NCBI GenBank assembly: GCA_905198745.1
Contig: CAJKDU010000005.1
Coordinates: 11,782 to 75,781 of the forward strand
DNA length: 64,000 bases
Direction: 5' to 3'
From: an uncultured Prevotella sp.
Lineage (GTDB): Bacteria; Bacteroidota; Bacteroidia; Bacteroidales; Bacteroidaceae
Part shown: one piece after another, positions 1-8,967 of the stretch
Layout: every line of letters starts with the position of its first letter
Position numbering within the stretch: position 1 is the first letter of the stretch
Position numbers and translations under genes: made by a program
Notes under the pieces: model-generated
What the model saw: the letters and a program-made list of their open reading frames with translations, nothing else
Databases searched by the model: none
What the model was told of the DNA's origin: nothing

Positions 1-66
1 GACTATGCTCTTGCCCACGACTTCCGTTTCCTGAGCTATGGCGACAGTTCGCTGCTTATTCCATAA
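1..66 (+). CDS. queA: QueA, tRNA preQ1 ribosyltransferase-isomerase, C-terminal end only
   Basis: Only the last 21 residues lie in the window, ending in TAA at 64-66. The tail DFRFLSYGDSSLLIP closely resembles the conserved C-terminus of QueA (FRFxSYGDAM in the family), the enzyme that transfers the ribosyl moiety of S-adenosylmethionine to preQ1 in tRNA to make epoxyqueuosine. The identification rests on this short motif alone. A second queuosine-pathway gene, tgt, lies about 27 kb away on the other strand. The gap to the next gene is 56 nt with no clear terminator, so co-transcription with it is possible. Confidence 0.75.
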   Translation, partial: DYALAHDFRFLSYGDSSLLIP

Positions 67-122
67 GGACGTCAGCCCCATCATTCTACATATAAACTTA
101 TACATTTAAACAGATAATACCG

Positions 123-1271
123 ATGGCAACAAACTTGAAAATAGGAGACAAAGTGAGATTTCTCAGCGAGACCGGCGGCGGAAAGGTGGCCGGATTCCAG
201 GGAAAAGACATTGTGCTTGTGGAAGACGAGGACGGCTTCCAGATACCTACACCGGTCAACGACGTGGTGATGGTCAGCACAGATGACTACAACATAGCCA
301 AAGTACACACCTCGGAGAGCGGCGTGAAACTGCCGGAAGTAGACGAGAACGGAGTGGAGGAAGACTATGATCCTGCCGACCGCGAGATAACATTCCGCAA
401 AAAAGCCGAGGAACGCAAGGACGGGAACAAACTCTCCGTCTATCTTGCTTTTGTGCCGCATGACGAGAAGACCATCACAAACACGCGCTTCGATTCTTAC
501 CTGGTCAACGACAGCAACTACTACATTTCCTTTGCCTACATGATGGCCGAGGGAGCCAGTTGGACTCTTCTTGCACAGGGTGAGATAGAACCCAACACTA
601 AACTTTTCATTGAGGAGTTCGGCCGCGACCATCTCAACGAGCTGGGCAAGGTGGGCGTCACCCTCATTGCCTACAAGCGCGACAAGAGTTTTGTGTGGAA
701 ACCGAGCATCGACGTGCAACTGCGCATTGACGGTGTGAAGTTCTACAAGCTTCATACCTTCCGTGAAAATATCTTCTTCGAGCAGCCCGCCTTGCTCTAT
801 CCCATTGTGGAGAACGACACGGTGACCCGTCCGCTCGTGGTAGACGCCCAGCAACTCAAGGCAGAAATGTATGCCAATCCACAAGCCACGGAACCTCGCA
901 AGACCGAGCTCGACACTGACCAGCTTGTCAAACGCTACAATTCAGAGCAGAGCCGTGAGCACCAACAGAAGTCCACGAAGCAGAAGGACGACATACTTGT
1001 GGTAGACCTCCATGCCGACGCTGTGCTCGACACCACTGCCGGCATGAATGCTGCCGACATTCTGGGCTATCAGCTCGAGGTGTTCCGCCGCACCCTTGAA
1101 GAGAACAAGGACCGCAAGGGACAGAAGATTGTCTTCATCCACGGCAAGGGTGAAGGGGTGCTGCGCCATGCACTCATTCATGAGCTCAACTATAAATACA
1201 AGAAATATCCTTATCAGGACGCCTCATTCCAGGAGTACGGATATGGAGCCACACAAGTGACTATCAAATGA
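123..1271 (+). CDS. DUF2027 and Smr domain protein
   Basis: This 382-residue protein belongs to the Bacteroidota DUF2027 family. An N-terminal beta-rich region starts with KIGDKVRFLSETGGGKV. A C-terminal Smr (small MutS-related) domain spans about residues 290-382 and shows the two hallmark motifs DLHAD (295-299) and HGKGEGVLR (340-348). Smr domains in other proteins bind or nick DNA or RNA, but the role of this family is not established. No signal peptide is visible, so it should be cytoplasmic. It is followed by nadE with a 4-nt ATGA stop/start overlap, which suggests translational coupling. The start was chosen because the conserved N-terminus begins immediately after this ATG. Confidence 0.9.
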   Translation: MATNLKIGDKVRFLSETGGGKVAGFQGKDIVLVEDEDGFQIPTPVNDVVMVSTDDYNIAKVHTSESGVKLPEVDENGVEEDYDPADREITFRKKAEERKDGNKLSVYLAFVPHDEKTITNTRFDSYLVNDSNYYISFAYMMAEGASWTLLAQGEIEPNTKLFIEEFGRDHLNELGKVGVTLIAYKRDKSFVWKPSIDVQLRIDGVKFYKLHTFRENIFFEQPALLYPIVENDTVTRPLVVDAQQLKAEMYANPQATEPRKTELDTDQLVKRYNSEQSREHQQKSTKQKDDILVVDLHADAVLDTTAGMNAADILGYQLEVFRRTLEENKDRKGQKIVFIHGKGEGVLRHALIHELNYKYKKYPYQDASFQEYGYGATQVTIK

Positions 1272-3244
1272 AGAACTACGGATTCGTCAATGTAGCGTCA
1301 GCCATACCTTCGGTGAAGGTGGCAGACGTAGACTATAATGTAGCCGAGATTGAGCGGCTCGTTGAGGAGGCCAATGAACAGCAGGTAGACCTGCTTGTCT
1401 TCCCCGAACTCAGTCTCACCGGCTATTCCTGCCAAGACCTTTTCCGTCAGGCCACGTTGCTCGATGCCGTGAAGGCAGCCATAGGCCGACTATACGAGTG
1501 TGCTATCCACAATCAAGTGGTCTTCGTGGTAGGAGCGCCCATAGAGGTGGACGGAACCCTGTACAACGCTGCCATCGTGTTTAGCCCCAAGAACTATCCG
1601 TCGGCTGTGGTGAAGACATACCTGCCCAACTACGGCGAGTTCTATGAGCGCCGTTGGTTCGCTTCTTCCGAGGAGCTCCCCTTGGAGGGCCGTTCCTCGT
1701 CGTACATAAGCCTTTCCGATTCCTCTTATATGCTCAACGTCTATGGAGGTCATCTCGTGTTCAGCCTGGACGATGTGAAGTTCGGCGTAGAGATATGCGA
1801 GGATGTGTGGTCGCCTATCCCGCCCAGCAGCCAGCTGGCACTTCAGGGAGCCGACATTATTCTCAACCTTTCTGCCACTGATGAACTGATAGGCAAGCAC
1901 CATTATCTCAAGAGTCTGCTCTCGCAACAGAGTGCCCGTAGCCTGTCGGGCTACGTGTACAGCAGTTGCGGATTTGGCGAAAGCACGCAGGATGTGGTCT
2001 ATGGAGGCAATGCCATGATCTACGAGAACGGACGTCTCCTTGCCGAAGGCGAACGTTTCTCTCTTGAAGCCCAACTCGTCACTGCGCAGATTGACGTGGA
2101 GCGCTTGCGGGCTGAACGTCGGGCCAACATGACATTTGCCGCTTCTCGCAGGCAGACGACTTCTTCACGGAATGAAGAGCTGGTCTTGGAAGGTTTTCGC
2201 AACAGCCATGACATCTTTAGCATGAACCGCATTGTCGATCCGCATCCCTTCATTCCAAAAACCGAAGACATGCAGGCTTCGTGCGAGGAGATATTCAACA
2301 TTCAGGTCATGGGACTTGCCAAGCGTCTTGTCCACACCCATTGCCAGCGTGTCATTGTGGGCATCAGCGGCGGACTCGACTCCACGCTTGCTCTCCTGGT
2401 GTGCGTGAAGACTTTCGACAAACTGGGATTTGACCGCAAGGGCATTGTCGGTGTGACCATGCCCGGATTCGGAACCACAGACCGTACCCATACCAATGCG
2501 GTGAGCCTCATGCAGAGTCTTGGCGTGACGCTCCGTGAGGTGAACATATCGGCAGCCGTGATGCAGCATTTTGCCGACATCGGGCACGATGCCCAGGTGC
2601 ACGACGTGACCTACGAGAATTCGCAGGCCCGCGAGCGCACACAGATTCTCATGGACCTGAGCAATCAGCTCGGCGGACTTGTCATCGGTACGGGCGACCT
2701 CAGCGAACTTGCCCTGGGCTGGGCCACCTACAATGGTGACCACATGAGCATGTATGGCGTGAACGCCAGCATACCCAAGACTCTCATCAGGCACTTGGTG
2801 AACTATGTGGCTCAGAGTGGGGTAGACGAAGAGTCGCGCAAAACCCTGCTCGACATCATAGACACGCCCATCAGTCCTGAGCTCATTCCTGCCGACGAGG
2901 AGGGAAACATCAAGCAGAAGACCGAAGACCTGGTGGGACCATACGAGTTGCACGACTTCTTCCTCTACTATATGCTTCGTTTCGGCTTCTCGCCAAGCAA
3001 GATTTTCTTTCTTGCCCTACGGGCTTTCGACGGCAGTCATGCCGAGGCGCCCGCCTACGATCGGCAGACCATCAAGAAATGGCTTTCCACTTTCTGTCGC
3101 CGTTTCTTCGCCCAGCAGTTCAAGCGCTCCTGTCTGCCCGACGGCCCGAAGGTGGGCAGCGTATCGCTCTCGCCACGTGGCGACTGGCGTATGCCGAGCG
3201 ATGCCATGTCGGCTCTTTGGCTCAAAGAGTGCGAAACGCTATAG
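1268..3244 (+). CDS. nadE: Glutamine-hydrolysing NAD+ synthetase
   Basis: This 658-residue two-domain enzyme makes NAD+ from deamido-NAD+, ATP and glutamine. The N-terminal nitrilase-type amidase shows the expected catalytic triad: E47 in FPELSLTGYS, K116 in VVKTYLPN and C177 in EICEDVW. The C-terminal ATP-pyrophosphatase domain carries the P-loop SGGLDS at 367-372. The length fits the glutaminase-containing form rather than the short ammonia-dependent form. Its ATG overlaps the stop of the DUF2027-Smr gene. A 15-bp inverted repeat follows the stop codon. Confidence 0.95.
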   Translation: MKNYGFVNVASAIPSVKVADVDYNVAEIERLVEEANEQQVDLLVFPELSLTGYSCQDLFRQATLLDAVKAAIGRLYECAIHNQVVFVVGAPIEVDGTLYNAAIVFSPKNYPSAVVKTYLPNYGEFYERRWFASSEELPLEGRSSSYISLSDSSYMLNVYGGHLVFSLDDVKFGVEICEDVWSPIPPSSQLALQGADIILNLSATDELIGKHHYLKSLLSQQSARSLSGYVYSSCGFGESTQDVVYGGNAMIYENGRLLAEGERFSLEAQLVTAQIDVERLRAERRANMTFAASRRQTTSSRNEELVLEGFRNSHDIFSMNRIVDPHPFIPKTEDMQASCEEIFNIQVMGLAKRLVHTHCQRVIVGISGGLDSTLALLVCVKTFDKLGFDRKGIVGVTMPGFGTTDRTHTNAVSLMQSLGVTLREVNISAAVMQHFADIGHDAQVHDVTYENSQARERTQILMDLSNQLGGLVIGTGDLSELALGWATYNGDHMSMYGVNASIPKTLIRHLVNYVAQSGVDEESRKTLLDIIDTPISPELIPADEEGNIKQKTEDLVGPYELHDFFLYYMLRFGFSPSKIFFLALRAFDGSHAEAPAYDRQTIKKWLSTFCRRFFAQQFKRSCLPDGPKVGSVSLSPRGDWRMPSDAMSALWLKECETL

Positions 3245-3253
3245 CAGCCCCTT

Positions 3254-3296
3254 CAGCGGCGTATGCCACATTTAACTAAATTGGCATGCGCCGCTG
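3254..3296 (+). terminator. Inverted repeat after nadE
   Basis: Arms 3254-3268 and 3282-3296 pair over 15 bp with a single U-G wobble around a 13-nt loop. No U-tract follows, so it could be a weak terminator, an mRNA-stability hairpin or a pause site between nadE and the HD-domain gene. Confidence 0.5.
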
Positions 3297-3355
3297 GTGC
3301 AGGGACATTCGGCCGTAGACTTTATCAATACTTAAAAACCACTACCATATCATCT

Positions 3356-3988
3356 ATGAACATCGACATCAACAAGAACAAGGAAGAGTTTGTCAATCTT
3401 CTGAAGTCTACCCAACGCGACGGCGTTGACGGAATGATTGAAGACCTTGAAAAGCTCGGCTTCTTTACAGCACCAGCCTCAGCAGGCCATCACCTCAATG
3501 TGGCGGGTGGCCTCACTGTTCATTCACTCAATGTGTGCAAGGCAGCCCTCGCTGTTTGGGAGGCCATGAAGCCTCTCGAACCGTCATTAAACGCGGACGT
3601 GAGTCGAGAGAGCATCATTATTGCGTCGTTATTGCACGACGTATGCAAGGCTGACGCCTACATACCGTCGGTAAGGAAGCGAAGAACTCGCATAGGAACA
3701 TGGGAAGACTGTGAGGGATATAAGATGACCTTCAAGAACTTCCCCTTAGGACACGGTGAGAAGTCGCTCGCGGTGACATTGCTTAGCGGGATTGAACTCA
3801 CCGATGCCGAGATGCTTGCCATCCGTTGGCACATGGGAGCATGGGGCGTTAACATGAGCAGCTTTGAAGATATGCGTAGCTATGACGCTGCGAGGGCCCT
3901 CTATCCGTTGGTCACCATTGTGCAGACCGCCGATGGTCTTGCTGCCAGTGTGATGGAACGCACAGCGTCACAGATAGACGACTTGTAG
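3356..3988 (+). CDS. HD-domain protein, probable phosphohydrolase
   Basis: This 210-residue protein has the HD-superfamily metal-site pattern: H56 in GGLTVHSLNV, H94-D95 in SLLHDVCKAD, further histidines at H133 and H159, and D193 in VQTADGLA. HD proteins hydrolyse nucleotides or cyclic nucleotides, but the substrate cannot be read from the sequence. The ATG at 3356 was preferred to one at 3263, because the upstream stretch would translate through the nadE downstream hairpin and matches nothing. It ends 21 nt before a strong hairpin in the gap with fbp. Confidence 0.75.
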   Translation: MNIDINKNKEEFVNLLKSTQRDGVDGMIEDLEKLGFFTAPASAGHHLNVAGGLTVHSLNVCKAALAVWEAMKPLEPSLNADVSRESIIIASLLHDVCKADAYIPSVRKRRTRIGTWEDCEGYKMTFKNFPLGHGEKSLAVTLLSGIELTDAEMLAIRWHMGAWGVNMSSFEDMRSYDAARALYPLVTIVQTADGLAASVMERTASQIDDL

Positions 3989-4008
3989 CTTCCGTCTTCC
4001 CTTACAAA

Positions 4009-4058
4009 CATGCCTTCCAAGAAATTTTCACGGCGTTGAAGATTTCTTGGAAGGCATG
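4009..4058. terminator. 17-bp perfect inverted repeat downstream of the HD gene
   Basis: CATGCCTTCCAAGAAAT at 4009-4025 is repeated in inverse at 4042-4058 with a 16-nt loop. Flanking bases (4001-4008 and around 4063-4072) add further imperfect pairing. It is the likely transcription terminator of the preceding plus-strand gene. Confidence 0.65.
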
Positions 4059-4067
4059 TCGTTTTGT

Positions 4068-4177
4068 GTAAGTATGCGCTTAGCAAGTTGTAAGTCTGCC
4101 ATTAACGGGTGCTAAGTGTACGACTTGCGGACCGTAAGTCTGCCATTAACGAATCTCAAGTCATTGACTCACTTTTT
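4068..4177 (+). repeat. 22-bp-period tandem array, locus A1
   Basis: Units start at 4068, 4090, 4112 and 4134, exactly 22 bp apart, with a decayed fifth at 4156. The second and fourth share GTAAGTCTGCCATTAACG. The first and third keep only the AAGT start and the spacing. Relatives lie at 23326, 39028 and 53570. Confidence 0.75.
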
Positions 4178-4305
4178 TGAGATAGCTAATTGGGGGAAAA
4201 TGAATTTGCCGAAGTTACTGATTTAAGCCAAACGGGCTGAAATCCGAACCTCTACTTATCCCAAAGCAGGCGAAGCGTTACCCTTGGGATACAAGCAATA
4301 AAAAT

Positions 4306-4376
4306 GTACGCCCAGCAAGAGATACCGTAAAGCCAAACGCCTGTGTTTCAGCCTACTTTTGTCTTGCAGGGCGTAC
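4306..4376. terminator. 15-bp inverted repeat followed by T-run
   Basis: GTACGCCCAGCAAGA (4306-4320) pairs with TCTTGCAGGGCGTAC (4362-4376) with one mismatch around a 41-nt loop, and GTTTTC follows on the plus strand. The long loop is unusual for a simple terminator and leaves room for a structured RNA. Confidence 0.5.
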
Positions 4377-4408
4377 GTTTTCTATCTGTCTATCGCTATA
4401 TTGAAGTT

Positions 4409-4477
4409 GGGCCTTCAGCCTGCTATCCGTGCAGGTTTGCTGCGCTAATAGTTGTAACTTCTCTTTCCTGAAGGCCC
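4409..4477. terminator. 10-bp inverted repeat with nested stem near the 3' end of fbp
   Basis: GGGCCTTCAG (4409-4418) pairs with CTGAAGGCCC (4468-4477). A nested CCTGC/GCAGG stem lies inside, starting at 4419. It is about 110 nt beyond the fbp stop codon and may end that transcript. Confidence 0.45.
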
Positions 4478-4587
4478 TTCGTCTAATCAAAAAGAATCAT
4501 TGGAACGACAGAAAGTAATCTTGGCGAATGGCTGGCAAACAGCATCCACCAATGAAACGGGCTAAGGCCGCAACTTGATTTGGCGCT

Positions 4588-6585
4588 CTATTTCTTCATG
4601 TCGTGCTCCTTGATAAATCCGTGGCGATAGGCATAGAGCAGCTCTTCGAGGTCTTTTATTTGTCCGCGAATGTCGGCACCCTTGTCGGTGTCGGCCACAA
4701 GCATACGGTGGGCCGACATCTCTACAATTTGAAAGGTGCTCTTGATGTCTGTTCCCTGCACGATGGCATCCTCGGCACTGGTGAAAGGCTCGTGCTGCAC
4801 AAGCTGGAATCCGCGGCTGTGGTAGACAAGTGTGTAGCCGGCAATGCCGGTTTCGGCATGATAGGCCTGTGAGAATCCACCGTCAATCACCATTAGTTTG
4901 CCGCCTGCTTTGATGGGGTTCTCGCCGCTTGAGGCGTGCACCGGCACGTGTCCGTTGATGATATGACGGTTGGCACCTGTCACCCCGAAAGAGTCCATGA
5001 TGCTTTCCACCACATGCGGGTCGTCACGGAGCAGGTAGTAGAATCCCTTCTGTTCCTTGTGTGTGGTCTTGTCCTCGATGAAGTAGCGCTCGAAGGTGGC
5101 CATCTTAGACTTGTCGAACAAGGGTGAGTCTTTGCCGCACCACAGGTAGATAAAGTAGTCTACGGCATATTGGCGTTCCTCGACGGGTGTGTCGTTCTGG
5201 AAAGCTGTGCGGATGAGCATGTCGATGTGCTGCATCAGTTCCTTTCCCTTGTAGCGCATTCCCTTGCAGAGTTCCACCTCCTTGAGCGTGCCGTTCTCGT
5301 TGAGTGGCACTGAGGCGTGGAAGAGCAGGTTGTTGTTGAAGATGCTGTACATGGAGCCATGGCCCAGTAGGGCACGCACATGCTTGTGGAACTTCTCGCT
5401 CACCATGAACGAGTGGTGCAGCTTCTTCATCAGTTTATCTTCCTCAGCTGTGAGCCGGTTGGGGGCGGCTGGGTCAATGGTGGGGAAGTGGCAGCTCTTC
5501 ATGGCATACTCTTTTCCGTCGATGCGGCATGTGCCTTTCTTGTAGTCAATGAGACTCAGCATGTTGCGGTCTGTCATTTGCCAGTCTGGATGGGCGGAGA
5601 ATATGCGGGCTTCTTCCTTGAACTGCAGCACGGCAATGGCCTTGTGCATCATGGCGGTGAGGCGTATGCTCTTCTCGTCTATATGGGTGTTGGCGTTGAG
5701 CTTGGGCATGAATTCTTCACATGGATCGTCCTTGTAAGTCTCCATGGCGAAGGTGGCAAGGGGAATGAGATTGATGCCGTAGCCCTCTTCAAGAGTGGTG
5801 AGGTTGGCATAGCGGAGCGAGAGGCGGATGACATTGCAGATGCAGGCGTCGTTGCCCGCGCAGGCTCCCATCCAGAGTATGTCGTGGTTGCCCCATTGCA
5901 GGTCCCAGCAGTGATAGGTCATGAGGGTGTCCATGATGATGTGGGCGCCCGGACCACGGTCGTACACATCGCCCAGTATGTGGAGTTGGTCGATGGCCAG
6001 TCGCTGGATGACGTTGGCAAGGGTGATGATGAAGTCGTCGGCGCGACCGGTAGATATGATGGTGTCGATGATGGCGTTCACATACGCGGTCTTGTCAACA
6101 TCGTCCGTGTGCTCGTGGAGCAGTTCCTGGATGATGTAGCTGAAGTCGTCAGGCAGCGACTTGCGCACCTTGGAGCGTGTGTACTTGCTCGACACTTCAC
6201 GGCATACTTTGACCAGTCGGTTGAGGGTGATGTGGTACCAGTCGTCAATCTCGGTCTCGCAGCTCTTGACGAGTTCCAGTTTCTGTTCGGGGTAGTAGAT
6301 GAGGGTGCAAATCTCGCGTATCTCACTGTCACGCAGTTCGTTTCCGAAGAGCTCGTTCACCTTGCGCTTGATGTTGCCCGATGCATTCTTGAGCACGTGC
6401 TGGAAGGCCTCGTACTCTCCATGCAAGTCGGCAAGGAAATGCTCGGTGCCCTTGGGCAGGTTGAGTATGGCCTGGAGGTTGATGATTTCCGTGCTGGCGT
6501 CGGCGATGGTGGGGAAGGTGTGCGAGAGAAGCTGCAGATAGCGCATGTCGCGAGGAATGTCGTAATGGTTTTGTGTCATGGTCAT
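4588..6585 (-). CDS. fbp: Fructose-1,6-bisphosphatase, class III
   Basis: This 665-residue enzyme belongs to the class III FBPase family, which dephosphorylates fructose 1,6-bisphosphate in gluconeogenesis. It shows metallophosphatase-type motifs FLADLHGEYEAF near residue 50, GDVYDRGPG and WGNHDILWMG in the first half, and INGHVPVH in the last third. The length is normal for this class, which is far longer than class I. The start codon overlaps the stop of the upstream glycosyltransferase-like gene (ATGA), so translation is probably coupled. With the PPi-dependent phosphofructokinase at 50480 it forms the reversible control point of glycolysis and gluconeogenesis in this organism. Confidence 0.93.
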   Translation of the reverse strand: MTMTQNHYDIPRDMRYLQLLSHTFPTIADASTEIINLQAILNLPKGTEHFLADLHGEYEAFQHVLKNASGNIKRKVNELFGNELRDSEIREICTLIYYPEQKLELVKSCETEIDDWYHITLNRLVKVCREVSSKYTRSKVRKSLPDDFSYIIQELLHEHTDDVDKTAYVNAIIDTIISTGRADDFIITLANVIQRLAIDQLHILGDVYDRGPGAHIIMDTLMTYHCWDLQWGNHDILWMGACAGNDACICNVIRLSLRYANLTTLEEGYGINLIPLATFAMETYKDDPCEEFMPKLNANTHIDEKSIRLTAMMHKAIAVLQFKEEARIFSAHPDWQMTDRNMLSLIDYKKGTCRIDGKEYAMKSCHFPTIDPAAPNRLTAEEDKLMKKLHHSFMVSEKFHKHVRALLGHGSMYSIFNNNLLFHASVPLNENGTLKEVELCKGMRYKGKELMQHIDMLIRTAFQNDTPVEERQYAVDYFIYLWCGKDSPLFDKSKMATFERYFIEDKTTHKEQKGFYYLLRDDPHVVESIMDSFGVTGANRHIINGHVPVHASSGENPIKAGGKLMVIDGGFSQAYHAETGIAGYTLVYHSRGFQLVQHEPFTSAEDAIVQGTDIKSTFQIVEMSAHRMLVADTDKGADIRGQIKDLEELLYAYRHGFIKEHDMKK

Positions 6586-7811
6586 AATGCTTTAATGGTT
6601 TGAGCTATGAGCGTGTTGGCTTGGGCCTCCGTGCACGCGGGAATAGGCATGAAACCTTCGGTGAGGCCGAAGAGTTGGGCAAGCAACTGCTCCACTTGTC
6701 GGGTGAACTTCTTCAGCCGAAGCGTGTTCATGCTCTCAGCAAAGAGGTCTTCATCATAGTCTTCATATCTGAATTGTGTATAGAGTTTGGAGAGGTGGTT
6801 CAGGTGAATGTCGCCTTGGCGGATGAGGTGGCGCGTGTTGAGCAGCAGGGTGGCAAGTTGCCTTACCTGATTGTCGCTGATGGCGGCAAGCTTAGACTTC
6901 TGCAGAGGATTCGCGTAAAGCAGATGGTCGGCAGGTAGTGTTGCCGGTGCTTGCTCGGCACGGTCGAACCTTTCGATGTGGCTTACGTCGATGGATGGAG
7001 GAGTGAGGCCTAGACGCAGGAAAGCGTTGGCGTAGAGACCGTTGAGACTGTGGTCGTGGGCAATGATGAAGAGCTTTCTCCACGACTTGTCCGTCAGCTG
7101 TAGCAGATTCTCTTTCTGCTGTTGCGTGGTGTGCAGCAACTCTCCGTCATGGGCTGTTCCCTCAAGGAGCAAGCTCTTCACAGCATCCTGTTCCTCTGTG
7201 TTCAGCGTGTGGTAACAGCACTTGGTGTCTATGGTCTTCCTGTAGAGGGAGAGGAGCCGTGTGCACACTTCGTCATAGTCAGTGGTAGGCGAGAGTCTTG
7301 GGTCCGGTATGACGGCTATGTGGCGGTTCCATAGCATGTCTGACAGGTTGTCTTCTTCTTCTTGTGTGGACGAGAGAAGTACATCTGCAGCCAATGCTGT
7401 GCGATACTGATAGGCCACGAGACGCGGCAGTCTGCGGGTGAGGAAGAAGGCGCGCATCACGGCTGGCTCCAAGGCTCCATGAGGTGACAGTATCAGTGGT
7501 ATGTCGTGTTCGCGTGCCTGTGAAGCTACCGTCCATAGGGTGCGGTCCCAACAGCCATGCAGATGGATTATTTCCGGGCATGTGTGGCTGAGCATCTCCG
7601 AGAAGTTGTGTTCAAAGGACTTGTCGGTGAGGCGTTTTGGATAGTCGAACAAATGGGTTTCAACTTGCTCCACAGTAATGGCTCCAGGTGAGCGGAATGT
7701 GGCCAGGTGAACCTCTTCACGCGCTCCCATGCAACGCAAAAGCGCCGACATATACTCGGTAGGGTATATGTCAGCGCTGTCGATAGATGTTATGAAGTGT
7801 AGTACTTTCAT
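6582..7811 (-). CDS. Glycosyltransferase-like protein with only the N-terminal GT-B half recognisable
   Basis: This 409-residue protein begins MKVLHFITSIDSADIYP. The first 170 residues or so resemble the N-terminal Rossmann domain of GT4-type enzymes, with HLHGCWDRTLW and PLILSPHGALEP. The donor-binding second half of a GT-B enzyme, including an EPFG-type motif, is not recognisable. The last 200 residues look helical and unrelated. It may be a degenerate or specialised transferase and the activity is unknown. The start at 7811 lies 8 nt after the upstream GT2 gene, and an in-frame extension to 7940 would overlap that gene. It is coupled to fbp by a 4-nt overlap. Confidence 0.65.
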   Translation of the reverse strand: MKVLHFITSIDSADIYPTEYMSALLRCMGAREEVHLATFRSPGAITVEQVETHLFDYPKRLTDKSFEHNFSEMLSHTCPEIIHLHGCWDRTLWTVASQAREHDIPLILSPHGALEPAVMRAFFLTRRLPRLVAYQYRTALAADVLLSSTQEEEDNLSDMLWNRHIAVIPDPRLSPTTDYDEVCTRLLSLYRKTIDTKCCYHTLNTEEQDAVKSLLLEGTAHDGELLHTTQQQKENLLQLTDKSWRKLFIIAHDHSLNGLYANAFLRLGLTPPSIDVSHIERFDRAEQAPATLPADHLLYANPLQKSKLAAISDNQVRQLATLLLNTRHLIRQGDIHLNHLSKLYTQFRYEDYDEDLFAESMNTLRLKKFTRQVEQLLAQLFGLTEGFMPIPACTEAQANTLIAQTIKAL

Positions 7812-7818
7812 GTTGTTT

Positions 7819-8964
7819 TCATATCTTGTGACAGATAAAGTCATATTTGTCTGTCTTTGCGTACCAGAGTTTGTAGGCCAGGTGGTGCCATAGTTCGCCA
7901 GTCTCATAGAAGACAAGTTTCCAGCAAGGGATATGCACATTGAACAAGGCCACTGCTTTCCGGGCTACCATAGTCCGCAGCGCTACAATCAGCAAGAGAG
8001 CCAAACCGGCAGAGATGCAGATGATCCAATGCTGGGTGAATATGCCGAGTAATGCTGCTGCAATGACAGTCATCCAACCTAAGTGTAGTGCACACTGGTC
8101 GGCATTGAATGCCATGCGGTGGCTTAACGAACGTTCCAGGTGCTTGCGCGTTTCCTGGTAGTAGATGTGTTCATTGCGGCGTCGTTTGGCCGAAGGGCTG
8201 TCCTCTATCATCCAACCGTCTGGATGGGTGACGGTGTTCGTACAGCCGTCTTGCGCATACTTGTTCACAAGGAAGTCATATTCGCCGTAAATGTATTTCA
8301 GGTTGCCCTGATAGCCGTTGCCCTTCATGAATTCGCTCTTGCGGAAAGCTATGTTCTTGCCTGTGCTGCGGTAGGCAGTGCCTTGCTGGGCTTCGCGCAG
8401 CAAGTAGCAGTTGTCGGCCATCCTTTCATACCGGCTGTAGTCGTCGGCTTCTTCGTCGTAGGCCGTGTAGCCGAGCACCAGATTAGTGCTCTCGGTGCAT
8501 TTCTCTGCCATAGTCTTGAGCCATTCGTCAGATGCAGGATGGCAGTAGGCATCGGTGAGAATGATCCACTCGTTCTTGGCCGCCTTGACACCGAGCGTGA
8601 TGGCGAGCTTGCGCCGGCTCATGTATCGTGACGAGTCTGGTGTGAAGGTGGTGTAGAGATGAGGATTGTTGGAGTATTGCTTCAGCACGTCCTCAGCCTC
8701 GGAGTCAGTCTTGCTTGTCACTACAATTACCTCATATCCAGGCTCGTAGTCCTGTGTGAGGAAGAGTGACAGGTGGTCGTCGAGTTCCTTGGCATTACCA
8801 TGGGCGATAATTATCACCGACATTGGGGGCAATGACGAATCTCCGTTGTCGGGATGTTCATCGTCGAAAGTGGGTTTACGTAGGAACTTGTTGACCATGG
8901 GCGTAACCAGGCCGACGACGAGAACGATGATGCTTGCAATAATCGTTAAATCGTCAATTATCAT
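7819..8964 (-). CDS. Membrane-anchored family 2 glycosyltransferase
   Basis: This 381-residue protein has an N-terminal transmembrane helix (about residues 5-23), then a GT2 nucleotide-sugar domain with PPMSVIIIAHGNAKELDDHL and the metal-binding stretch WIILTDAYCHPASDEW. Near the C-terminus are two further hydrophobic helices (LHLGWMTVIAAALLGIF and IICISAGLALLLIVAL). It should add a sugar to a lipid-linked or surface glycan on the cytoplasmic face. The acceptor is unknown. It sits directly after lysA and before a second glycosyltransferase-like gene in one tightly packed run. Confidence 0.85.
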   Translation of the reverse strand: MIIDDLTIIASIIVLVVGLVTPMVNKFLRKPTFDDEHPDNGDSSLPPMSVIIIAHGNAKELDDHLSLFLTQDYEPGYEVIVVTSKTDSEAEDVLKQYSNNPHLYTTFTPDSSRYMSRRKLAITLGVKAAKNEWIILTDAYCHPASDEWLKTMAEKCTESTNLVLGYTAYDEEADDYSRYERMADNCYLLREAQQGTAYRSTGKNIAFRKSEFMKGNGYQGNLKYIYGEYDFLVNKYAQDGCTNTVTHPDGWMIEDSPSAKRRRNEHIYYQETRKHLERSLSHRMAFNADQCALHLGWMTVIAAALLGIFTQHWIICISAGLALLLIVALRTMVARKAVALFNVHIPCWKLVFYETGELWHHLAYKLWYAKTDKYDFICHKI

Positions 8965-8967
8965 AGT

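Larger units (their letters stand above)
3989..4587. other. Convergent gap between the HD gene and fbp: hairpins and a repeat array
   Basis: This 599-nt stretch lies between two converging genes and has no convincing gene. It holds a 17-bp perfect inverted repeat (4009-4058), a 22-bp-period tandem array (4068-4177), a 15-bp inverted repeat with one mismatch (4306-4376) and a 10-bp inverted repeat with a nested hairpin (4409-4477). Nothing else was recognised. Confidence 0.7.

Noticed and set aside
4190..4580. tRNA or known riboswitch in the gap before fbp
   Set aside because: No cloverleaf with T-arm GTTCRA or anticodon stem could be drawn, and no known riboswitch core was recognised.
5380..6603. 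Long plus-strand open frame opposite fbp (over 400 codons)
   Set aside because: It lies entirely antisense to a clear FBPase, has no recognisable motif and is what codon bias of the real gene produces.
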